NCBI GenBank assembly: GCA_009779455.1
Contig: WREG01000023.1
Coordinates: 1-15,951, forward strand
Direction of reading: 5' to 3'
Origin: Oscillospiraceae bacterium
GTDB lineage: Bacteria > Bacillota > Clostridia > Oscillospirales > Acutalibacteraceae
Length of the DNA stretch: 15,951 nt
This document shows positions 1-6,741 of this stretch, in pieces. The first letter of the stretch is position 1; the number at the start of each line of letters is the position of its first letter. Below the pieces are notes generated by a model. That model saw nothing but the letters and a program-made list of their open reading frames with translations. It was not told the DNA's origin and did no database searches. A program made the position numbers and the translations under genes.

Positions 1-1
1 G

Positions 2-1087
2 ATCGGCGTTTTCGCGGGCATCGCGCCATTCAACTTCCCTGCCATGATACCGATGGGCTGGATGGCTCCCCTTTGCATAGCGGCGGGCAATACGATGGTT
101 TTAAAGCTTGCACAGCAGACGCCGCGCACCGCGCTTAAAATGGCGGGGCTTTATAAACAGGCCGGGCTGCCCGACGGGGTTCTGAACGTCCTCACCTGCT
201 CGCGGGACGAAGCCGAATTGCTATTGACACACGCGGATATAAATGGTATAACTTTCGTAGGCTCTACCGCGGTGGGGAAACATATCTACGCAACAGCCGC
301 AGCGGCGGGCAAACGGGTTCAATGCCTCTGCGAAGCGAAAAACCACGCCCTTGTGCTTAAAGACGCGCCAATCGGGCGGACGGCGGCGGGTATCATAAAT
401 TCCGCCTTCGGCTGCGCGGGGGAACGGTGCATGGCCCTGCCCGTGGTCGTGGCGGAGGAAGAAATAGCGGACGGACTGGCCGCCGCCATCGCAAAACTCG
501 CGAACCGGCTGAAAATCGGCCCCGCCTATGACAAAACAAGCGGCCTCGGTCCGGTCTACTCGGCGTCGCACAAAGAAAATGTGATAAATTGGATACAAAA
601 AGGCGTTGACGAAGGCGCGGAACTGATTTTAGACGGCAGAAACGTCACAGTGCCCGGCTTCGAGAGCGGATTCTATCTCGGCCCGACGGTTTTCGACCGC
701 GTAAAGCCCGGAATGAGCGTAGGCGACAGCGAAATTTTCGGCCCGGTGCTTTGCATAAAGCGCGTAAAGGATTTTAACGAAGGGCTTGGAATAATGAACG
801 CCAGCCCCTTCGCCAATGGCTCCGTCATTTTCACGCAAAACGGATACTACGCCCGTGAATTCGCCAAAAGAACCCACGGCGGCATGGTCGGCGTGAATGT
901 AGGGATACCCGTCCCCGTCGGCGTTTTCCCGTTCTGCGGGCATAAAAACTCCTTCTTCGGCGATTTGCACTGCCTCGGCAAGGACGCGGTCAGGTTTTAT
1001 ACCGAAAGCAAATGCGTCACAAGCCGCTGGTTTGACGAGGAGGAAATGAAGAAATCAAGGGTATCGACCTGGGACGGAACAATATAG
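2..1087 (+). CDS. mmsA: Methylmalonate-semialdehyde dehydrogenase, 5' end outside window
   Basis: NAD- and CoA-dependent aldehyde dehydrogenase that converts malonate or methylmalonate semialdehyde to acetyl- or propionyl-CoA and CO2. It is called IolA in inositol catabolism and MmsA in valine catabolism. The reading frame is open from base 2; 361 residues are visible of a family length near 490, so about 130 N-terminal residues lie outside. Visible marks are the substrate/oxyanion loop APFNFPAMIPMGW at the very start, AKNH where ordinary ALDHs have ELGGK (typical of CoA-acylating MMSDH), and the catalytic cysteine in GCAGERCMALP (codon at 428-430). The protein ends in STWDGTI before TAG. Co-direction with an iolG-type gene two genes downstream favours the inositol role (symbol iolA), but the valine role cannot be excluded. 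The family call is firm. Confidence 0.93.
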   Translation: MGVFAGIAPFNFPAMIPMGWMAPLCIAAGNTMVLKLAQQTPRTALKMAGLYKQAGLPDGVLNVLTCSRDEAELLLTHADINGITFVGSTAVGKHIYATAAAAGKRVQCLCEAKNHALVLKDAPIGRTAAGIINSAFGCAGERCMALPVVVAEEEIADGLAAAIAKLANRLKIGPAYDKTSGLGPVYSASHKENVINWIQKGVDEGAELILDGRNVTVPGFESGFYLGPTVFDRVKPGMSVGDSEIFGPVLCIKRVKDFNEGLGIMNASPFANGSVIFTQNGYYAREFAKRTHGGMVGVNVGIPVPVGVFPFCGHKNSFFGDLHCLGKDAVRFYTESKCVTSRWFDEEEMKKSRVSTWDGTI

Positions 1088-1090
1088 TGA

Positions 1091-1167
1091 TTAGGGGGTA
1101 GGGATTAGGGATTAGATATTTATGATTTTTGTTTTTTCGCAACTAATCCCTAATCCCTACCCCCTAA
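1091..1167. repeat. Perfect 25-bp inverted repeat with TTAGGG-like units
   Basis: The arms at 1091-1115 and 1143-1167 are perfectly complementary (25/25) around a 27-nt AT-rich loop (1116-1142). Each arm is built of G-tracts separated by ATTA or TA, resembling GGGATTA repeats. The element starts three bases after the dehydrogenase stop and ends 13 bases before the ribosome binding site of the next gene. It can form a long mRNA hairpin. It has no following U-tract, so it is not a standard terminator; processing, stabilisation or a mobile intergenic repeat are possible. Confidence 0.9.
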
Positions 1168-1171
1168 CCCC
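1148..1171 (-). other. G-quadruplex motif on the minus strand
   Basis: Read on the minus strand, this stretch has four G-tracts (4, 5, 3 and 3 G) separated by loops of 3, 2 and 4 bases, which meets the usual G3+N1-7 rule. It overlaps the right arm of the inverted repeat and ends 9 bases before the AAAGGAGG of the next gene. The minus strand is the template here, so a quadruplex would oppose RNA polymerase rather than the ribosome. The motif is visible in the sequence; folding in the cell is inferred. Confidence 0.6.
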
Positions 1172-1197
1172 TAAAAAAATAAAGGAGGCAAACATCC

Positions 1198-2700
1198 ATG
1201 AAAAACATCGCAAAAAAACTCATGTACAACCCTGTGAAAAACCTTAACCCCATTGGCGTCTTAACCAAATCCGTCGGGGCGGGCATAGACGCCTACGGCA
1301 GGTACATGGCAAAGAACAACGAGGCTCCCGTGATACCGAAGGCCGATTTCGACTACACCGCCGAGGCGAAGGGCGACGTCTTTTCCGTCGGCTTTGGCAG
1401 GAAATCGATTTTGCCGCCCGACCTGAGGAAGCAGAAGTATTATATGGCGGGCTACAGCATGTATAAACCGACAAGGGGCATACTCGACACAATTTACGCC
1501 CACGCTATCTGGATCGACGACAAATCCGGCAAGGGCGGCGTTGTTTTCGTAAGCCTTGACGCCGTCGGCATGTCAAACCGCGATATACTGATAATCCGCA
1601 AATGCCTTAAGCCCTTCTGCGAGAGAACGGGCTGCCGCAGCGTCCAGATCACCTGCACCCACACCCACGCGGGCATTGACACCCTCGGCTTTTGGGGTCC
1701 CCTGCCGAAGACAGGGCAGACGACTGAGCATATGAACATAGTGCGCGACAGCATCATCTATTCCTGCGAAACGGCTTACGCGAGCCGCAGGGACGGAGCT
1801 TTATATTTAGGCTCAGTAGAGGTTGAGGGCATTCAGGGCGACGGCCGTACCCCCGTCGTTTATTCAAAAGCCCTGACGCGCCTGCGTTTCGCGCCCTCCG
1901 ACGGCAGCCGCGAGATTTTCCTGATCAACTTCGCCGCGCACCCCGAAACCCTTTCGGACGAAAACGTCATGATAAGCGCCGACTACACAACCTATTTCCG
2001 CGAAAAAATACGCGATACGACGGGCGCGGACACGATTTTCTTCTCCGGCGCTTTAGGCGGCATGATCACGACCGCCGACAAGGGCTCAAATATGGGCGAG
2101 CGCATTGAAAGAACCAAAGAAATAGGCTGTGAGCTTGCGGACTGCGCCCTCGGGATCAAGGATGAGAAGCGGCTTTCGCCCAAGATCAGCATGATAAGGC
2201 AGGAGCTGTATTTTGAAGTCTCAAACTACGTGCTTATGACCATGGCGCTTTTGGATGTAATTAAAGCGGACAGGTATTTTACAAAAAATTCCCCTAACGG
2301 CCTTGTTTTAAAAACCGAGATGAACTATTTTGAGATCGACAGCCTTAAAATGCTTATGCTCCCCGGCGAGATCTTCCCGGAATTCGTCTACGGCGGCTAC
2401 CTCGGCGCGGAGGAATGCTCTTCAGGCCTTTCGCCCGAGGAAGCGAACCCGAAGCCGCTCATTGAGATTGCGGGCGACCCGGACCTGCTGATTTTCGGCC
2501 TCGCGAACGACGAAGTAGGCTATATGGTGCCGCCGAACGATTTCCTGCTTTCGGAAGAATCGCCCTTTATTGAAAGGGGCATCGACCGCCTCGGCAGACG
2601 GCATTATGAGGAAACCAATTCACTTGGCATAAAAACAGGGCCGAAAGTCGCGGAGGTTTTCGCGGAGATGATGGAAGCTGTTAAAAACGCAAAAGGTTAA
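1198..2700 (+). CDS. Neutral/alkaline ceramidase-like hydrolase, single domain, no signal peptide
   Basis: Resembles the N-terminal catalytic domain of neutral ceramidases, zinc amidases that split the N-acyl bond of ceramide. Likely zinc ligands are H155/H157 in CTHTHAG, H248 in NFAAHPETL, E391 in LPGE, and Y442 in ANDEVGY; the order and context match the His-His-Glu-Tyr set of the Pseudomonas enzyme. GALGG near residue 285 matches a conserved glycine segment. At 500 aa it is shorter than the usual 650-700 aa because the C-terminal Ig-like domain is absent. The N terminus (MKNIAKKLMYNPVKNLNP) has no hydrophobic core, so the protein looks cytoplasmic, unlike classical secreted ceramidases. 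The start is set by AAAGGAGG at 1181-1188. It lies between mmsA and iolG, probably in one operon. The true substrate may be another amide or ester, since related proteins also occur in sugar clusters. Confidence 0.8.
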   Translation: MKNIAKKLMYNPVKNLNPIGVLTKSVGAGIDAYGRYMAKNNEAPVIPKADFDYTAEAKGDVFSVGFGRKSILPPDLRKQKYYMAGYSMYKPTRGILDTIYAHAIWIDDKSGKGGVVFVSLDAVGMSNRDILIIRKCLKPFCERTGCRSVQITCTHTHAGIDTLGFWGPLPKTGQTTEHMNIVRDSIIYSCETAYASRRDGALYLGSVEVEGIQGDGRTPVVYSKALTRLRFAPSDGSREIFLINFAAHPETLSDENVMISADYTTYFREKIRDTTGADTIFFSGALGGMITTADKGSNMGERIERTKEIGCELADCALGIKDEKRLSPKISMIRQELYFEVSNYVLMTMALLDVIKADRYFTKNSPNGLVLKTEMNYFEIDSLKMLMLPGEIFPEFVYGGYLGAEECSSGLSPEEANPKPLIEIAGDPDLLIFGLANDEVGYMVPPNDFLLSEESPFIERGIDRLGRRHYEETNSLGIKTGPKVAEVFAEMMEAVKNAKG

Positions 2701-2772
2701 TGCAGAAATAATAATGCAGAATGCAGAAATATTGCCGAATTTCTGCATTCTTATTTCTGCATTCCGCATTAA
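2697..2772. repeat. Imperfect inverted repeat made of AATGCAGAAAT units
   Basis: The inner stem is 13 bp (2718-2730 with 2739-2751) around an 8-nt loop. The outer arms TTAATGC (2697-2703) and GCATTAA (2766-2772) also pair. Both arms repeat the unit AATGCAGAA(AT), so several registers are possible. The stop codon of the ceramidase-like gene lies in the outer left arm, and the element ends 8 bases before the iolG ribosome binding site. Layout and position resemble the 1091-1167 element, but the sequence is unrelated. Confidence 0.85.
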
Positions 2773-2794
2773 ATCAAAGAAAGGAATGTTTATC

Positions 2795-3793
2795 ATGTTA
2801 AACATAGGAATAATAGGCGCGGGGCGTATAGGCAAAGTGCATTTGCAGTCAATCGTCTATCACGTCAAGGACGCAAAGGTTAAATCAATCGCAGACCCGT
2901 TTATGGACGGCGAAACAAAGGCGTTTATCGAGGGGATGGGCGTAAATGAGATTTATACGGACTATAAAAAAATATTAGGGGACGAGGAAATCGACGCGGT
3001 TCTGATCTGCTCGCCCACTGACACCCACGCTTCGATTTCAATTGAGGCGATAAACGCCGGGAAGCACGTTTTCTGTGAAAAACCCGTTGATTTGACAATT
3101 GAGGAAATAATGAAGGTCAAAAACGCGCTTGAAGGGAAAAATTTAAAGTTTTTCGTGGGCTTCAACAGGCGTTTCGACCACAATTTCGCCGCTATAAGGG
3201 CCGCCGTCGGCGCGGGGAAAATCGGCGAGCCGCATATCGTGAAAATAACCTCCCGCGACCCCGCGCCGCCCAACCCGAAATACATAAAATCCTCCGGCGG
3301 CATGTTTATGGACATGACCATACACGATTTCGACATGGCCTGCTTCCTTGTGGACAGCGGCGTGGAGGAGGTCTATGTGCAGTCGGCGGTGCTTGTGGAC
3401 AAGGCAATAGGCGAACAGGGCGACGTTGACACCGCCGTCATCACCCTGAAAATGGCAAACGGTGCGCTTTGCGTTATCGACAATTCGAGGCGGGCCGCCT
3501 ACGGCTACGACCAGCGGGCGGAGGTTTTCGGCTCAAAGGGCATGGTCGCAACGGCTAACGACACCCTCTCAACCGCCGTCATAGCGGACGAAAACGGCGT
3601 GGCCGGCGAAAAACCGCTCTATTTCTTCCTCGAAAGGTATATGCAGTCATTCACAAAAGAAATGTGCGATTTCGTGGACGCCGTCGTGAACGGCACGGAC
3701 GTGCCTGTGGGTATTGAGGCGGGGCTTCAGTCGGTAAAAATCGCCCTTGCGGCTAAAAAATCGGTGGAAACAGGGCTGCCCGTCAAAATATAA
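2795..3793 (+). CDS. iolG: Inositol 2-dehydrogenase family (Gfo/Idh/MocA) oxidoreductase
   Basis: NAD-dependent oxidation of myo-inositol (or scyllo-inositol or a related sugar) to the 2-keto form, the first step of inositol catabolism. It has 332 residues. The Rossmann motif GIIGAGRIGKVH sits at residues 4-15, EKP at 95-97, GFNRRFDHNF near 123-132, and ITSRDPAPP downstream. The catalytic set K96, D173, H177 corresponds to K97, D172 and H176 of the Bacillus subtilis enzyme. An upstream in-frame ATG at 2714 would translate the inverted repeat; the ATG at 2795 is preferred because AAGGA (2781-2785) stands 9 bases before it and MLNIGIIGAG is the normal family N terminus. It follows the ceramidase-like gene by 94 bp in the same direction. 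The family is certain; the exact substrate is less so. Confidence 0.9.
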   Translation: MLNIGIIGAGRIGKVHLQSIVYHVKDAKVKSIADPFMDGETKAFIEGMGVNEIYTDYKKILGDEEIDAVLICSPTDTHASISIEAINAGKHVFCEKPVDLTIEEIMKVKNALEGKNLKFFVGFNRRFDHNFAAIRAAVGAGKIGEPHIVKITSRDPAPPNPKYIKSSGGMFMDMTIHDFDMACFLVDSGVEEVYVQSAVLVDKAIGEQGDVDTAVITLKMANGALCVIDNSRRAAYGYDQRAEVFGSKGMVATANDTLSTAVIADENGVAGEKPLYFFLERYMQSFTKEMCDFVDAVVNGTDVPVGIEAGLQSVKIALAAKKSVETGLPVKI

Positions 3794-3920
3794 TAGACTT
3801 GTTCGGAAATTAAATCGCGGCGGCGAAAACGGTCTTTTTTTTATTTAGGTATAGATTTTTGTGAAAATTTATGTTACAATGGGTTCAGCTACATATGCTA
3901 TAATTAGGGGGTATTTTCGG

Positions 3921-4985
3921 ATGAAGAAGAATGTTAAATGGTTAATGTCCGTTATTTTATGCACGGTTTTGTTTTGCGCCGTATTTAACATAGCGGCGTT
4001 CGCGGAGGATACCGCAGAAACGGGTACGCTGAATCTGATTTCTTTCAATGTGTCCGGGCTGCCGATTATCGGCACGTTTCAGGGCGACGCAAGATCGTCG
4101 GGAAATAAAAAGTCCGCTGTAATCGGCGAATACATCAACGGCCTCGGCCTTGATATCGTCGGGGTGCAGGAGGATTTCAACTACCACAAGGGCCTTGCCG
4201 GCAAAATGACCGCGTATCCGTATAAAACGGTACACAGCGGCGGCGTTCCGGGGGGTGACGGGCTGAACATCTTTTCAAAGCGCGGGATATACAATGTCGA
4301 GCGCGTCGAATGGGATGTAAGCTACGGCGTCCTCTATGACGGCACGGACAGGCTCGCGCCCAAGGGTTTCGTCTACTCGGTGGCGGAGCTGGCAGACGGC
4401 GTTTATATCGACCTTTATGTCCTCCACGCAAACGCGGGTACAACGATCGGCTCAATCGAAGCGAGAGCGGACAATTACCGCCAGCTTGCGGAGCATATAA
4501 GCGCGCTGGAATATGACAGGCCCATAATCATGCTCGGCGACTTTAATTCCATACTCGGCAGGGACCGGGGCGACGCCTTGTATGAAAACCTGCTCGCCCC
4601 GGCAGGGCTTACGGACGTGTGGGCGGAGATGTTCAACGACGGGAACTGCGAATACGACGGCGGCTCCGGCTGGAACCCCACATACGGGGAACGCGTTGAC
4701 CGCGTCCTTTATAAAAATGGCGGCGGCGTTGCTTTTACTCCCGAAACCTTTGAATATATCATGATGGCCGACGAAAACGGCAAGACCCACACGGACCACA
4801 TGGCTGCGCTGGCCTCCCTGTCCTATACGGTCACAGACCCGCCGGAAAACACCGAGGAGCTTATAACGGAAGAGCCAATCGGCGTGTTTGAAATGTTTAC
4901 AAAGCAGTTCAAAGCGGTTTTCAAGACTTTGTTTTTAATATTTACGAACCTGCATGAGTTGTATTACCTTATTTCAGGCACATAA
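3921..4985 (+). CDS. Secreted sphingomyelinase-like phosphodiesterase (EEP fold)
   Basis: A 354-residue member of the endonuclease/exonuclease/phosphatase fold, closest in feel to neutral sphingomyelinases, which release a phosphorylated head group from sphingolipids using Mg2+. Residues 1-28 form a signal peptide (KKNVKW, a hydrophobic run, then AAFAED). Predicted active-site residues are N in SFNVSGLP, E84 in GVQEDFN, H169 in VLHAN, D207/N209 in LGDFNS, and D292-H293 in HTDHMA; all main catalytic positions are present. Near the C terminus, residues about 326-350 are rich in Phe, Leu and Ile with Lys (KQFKAVFKTLFLIF), which could bind a membrane. The ATG at 3921 is chosen over 3861 because it follows AGGGGG (3906-3911) and begins the signal peptide. 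A 127-bp gap separates it from iolG, so it may have its own promoter. A secreted nuclease or other phosphatase is the alternative. Confidence 0.8.
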   Translation: MKKNVKWLMSVILCTVLFCAVFNIAAFAEDTAETGTLNLISFNVSGLPIIGTFQGDARSSGNKKSAVIGEYINGLGLDIVGVQEDFNYHKGLAGKMTAYPYKTVHSGGVPGGDGLNIFSKRGIYNVERVEWDVSYGVLYDGTDRLAPKGFVYSVAELADGVYIDLYVLHANAGTTIGSIEARADNYRQLAEHISALEYDRPIIMLGDFNSILGRDRGDALYENLLAPAGLTDVWAEMFNDGNCEYDGGSGWNPTYGERVDRVLYKNGGGVAFTPETFEYIMMADENGKTHTDHMAALASLSYTVTDPPENTEELITEEPIGVFEMFTKQFKAVFKTLFLIFTNLHELYYLISGT

Positions 4986-5051
4986 ACATACAGCAGGAAA
5001 CCGGACTGCCGTTCCGACGCGCCAAAAATTGCCTTAAAATGAATCTTTGTT

Positions 5052-5096
5052 AGCGTTTGCCGCTGTAACCGTACATTACAGCGGCTCTGCGCTTTT
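5052..5096 (+). terminator. Rho-independent terminator after the sphingomyelinase-like gene
   Basis: A perfect 10-bp stem (GCCGCTGTAA at 5059-5068 with TTACAGCGGC at 5076-5085) closes a 7-nt loop. It is extended by AGCG (5052-5055) with CGCT (5090-5093) across small internal loops, then followed by TTTT. The T-tract is short, so termination may be partial. It separates the first transcription unit from the membrane-protein/GH92 pair. Confidence 0.75.
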
Positions 5097-5159
5097 ACGA
5101 ACCGATATAATCACGAAATCTAAAGCAACTGATTAATATAATAAGGACGGATCATAATC

Positions 5160-6710
5160 ATGGATATCACAAACGCGTTTTCTGTCACACTGTTCATCGC
5201 GGTTTCCGCCGTCGCCATGTCCTATGCCTGGGGTATGCGGGGGACCAACCTCGGAGGGGAAAAGTCGGCGATGCTCCCCGGCGCGGTCATGGGAACGGTG
5301 ATCGCGGTATTCAGCGGCTCCCCTTTCCTGCTTAAAAACGCATATATTATGTCCGCCGCCGGGGCGCTGGGGATGTTCTTCGGCGGCCATATGTCCTATA
5401 TGCAGAGTTCCGGCCTGACCTCCGACCGCAATCCCCCCGAGGATTTCAGGAGGGGCATGACGGGGCTTTTTGTCAAGGGCGGCCTCTGGTTCGGCGTTTT
5501 CGGCTCGGTGGCGGGCATATTCCTGTCGTTCCTGACAGGGCAATACTATAATAAGCTGCCGACAGTCCTGCTGCTGTTCGGTATTATGCCTTTTGCCGTC
5601 TTTGCAGGCCAGAGGGTTTTCGACCGGCCTTTTGACAGGGAAAAGGGAATACACCCGAAGATTTACTTCTCGAAAAACCGGCAGGACGGTATAGGCGTAT
5701 TGATCGGCGTTTTGACCGAGCTGATTGTCTTTATGGCCGCGTGCAAAGACTATGCCGCGCTGACGCTCATGGCGGGCAGCCTGATTTCGGGCGGGCTGGG
5801 CTTCCCTTTGGCGGTGCAGCTACACCGCCGTTCCAAATACCCCAATAAAAGGGGCTGGCAGTTCCTTGAAAAACCCGTTAAAAGGGGGATCATCGACAAC
5901 TGGAAAATTGCCGAATGCTCTTTTGGGGCTATGACCGGGATCGGCGTTTCAATAACGTTCCTTCTGCTCATAAAATTTTATCCGGGCTACGCGGCGTCAA
6001 TCGCCGGCATATCGGGGATTCCGCAGCTGACCGGGAGCCTTGCGCCGTGGGCCCTGCCGGCAGCCTACGCCGCTTTGGCGCTCGCGGTTATACTGATCCC
6101 GTTTATCATTAAGCGCCCTTGGACGAAAGAGGAACTTGACGATAAGCTCAGCCGGGGCCTGATGAGCTGCGCGGAACACGAAATAGTAATACGGAGCGCC
6201 GGGAACAAGCCCTCAAAAGGCTGGCTGATATACGAAAAAATCTTCGAAAACGCCGAACGCCCGGTCTACTGCATCCTGCCGCTGTGCTTCATGTTCTTAG
6301 GCAGCGCGAAGGTGGCCGCTATAGTTTCTTTCTTTTTTATGTATCACATCCTCGCGGAACAAAATGTCTTTGTGCGCTTCAGCCAATTCAAGACCGTACT
6401 CCTATGGCGCGTCTGGATGCTGGGGTTGGGATTCTTCATTTTATTCGCGAATTTATTTTTGGGATTTACGCCAGGGCTGCTCCTTACCGTGCTGCTCTAC
6501 GGCGCGTTCTACGAAGCGATTACTTTAGTGGGGCATATCGCGTTGAAAAGCCCTGACCGGAGCGGCCGGCCTCTTGTAAAAGACGCAGGATGGCTCAAAG
6601 CCTACGGGGGCAGGCTCACGACGCACGCATGGTTCTTTGCATGTATCGCCGTGTTCACCGTTTTGGCGGCGTGGTTAACGTCGGCGGAAGGCCTGAGCGT
6701 CCTTGGTTAA
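5160..6710 (+). CDS. Multi-pass membrane protein of unknown function
   Basis: A 516-residue protein with about 12 hydrophobic segments, for example near residues 5-25, 37-53, 60-80, 104-128, 136-152, 180-220, 252-275, 290-316, 375-397, 410-465 and 490-512. No ATP-binding, major-facilitator signature or enzyme motif was recognised. The most distinctive stretch is near the N terminus: SYAWGMRGTNLGGEKSAMLP, with small residues and charges inside a membrane region, as in a conserved pore or binding site. A soluble loop rich in Arg and Lys follows at about 155-180. The start follows AAGGA at 5143-5147. The GH92 gene begins 31 bp after its stop, so the two are probably translated from one transcript. 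A transporter of the glycan or product handled by the GH92 enzyme is a reasonable guess from context only. Confidence 0.85.
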   Translation: MDITNAFSVTLFIAVSAVAMSYAWGMRGTNLGGEKSAMLPGAVMGTVIAVFSGSPFLLKNAYIMSAAGALGMFFGGHMSYMQSSGLTSDRNPPEDFRRGMTGLFVKGGLWFGVFGSVAGIFLSFLTGQYYNKLPTVLLLFGIMPFAVFAGQRVFDRPFDREKGIHPKIYFSKNRQDGIGVLIGVLTELIVFMAACKDYAALTLMAGSLISGGLGFPLAVQLHRRSKYPNKRGWQFLEKPVKRGIIDNWKIAECSFGAMTGIGVSITFLLLIKFYPGYAASIAGISGIPQLTGSLAPWALPAAYAALALAVILIPFIIKRPWTKEELDDKLSRGLMSCAEHEIVIRSAGNKPSKGWLIYEKIFENAERPVYCILPLCFMFLGSAKVAAIVSFFFMYHILAEQNVFVRFSQFKTVLLWRVWMLGLGFFILFANLFLGFTPGLLLTVLLYGAFYEAITLVGHIALKSPDRSGRPLVKDAGWLKAYGGRLTTHAWFFACIAVFTVLAAWLTSAEGLSVLG

Positions 6711-6741
6711 ATAATAGACTTGATAGGAGTGTAAATTATTT

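Noticed and set aside
1091..2772. The repeated units in the two intergenic elements as a possible CRISPR array.
   Set aside because: Units are short, adjacent without unique spacers, and arranged as inverted repeats, with no cas genes.
3820..3845. GC-rich run followed by a T-tract after iolG, resembling a terminator.
   Set aside because: No stable complementary stem could be drawn in the GC-rich part, so it is at best a decayed terminator.
3899..3904. Perfect TATAAT with extended -10 TG before the sphingomyelinase-like gene.
   Set aside because: It ends 16 bases before the start codon, so a transcript from it would begin at or beyond the ribosome binding site; no convincing -35 box lies upstream. 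The 3794-3920 gap must hold another promoter or rely on read-through.
5106..5142. Two TATAAT matches (5106-5111, 5137-5142) before the membrane-protein gene.
   Set aside because: Neither has a recognisable -35 box at 16-18 bases; AT-rich sequence makes such matches common. A promoter here is likely but cannot be placed.
3790..6722. Identical 12-base string ATAATAGACTTG at or just after two stop codons (3790-3801 and 6711-6722).
   Set aside because: A pair of identical 12-mers is expected several times by chance in 16 kb, and no further similarity surrounds them.
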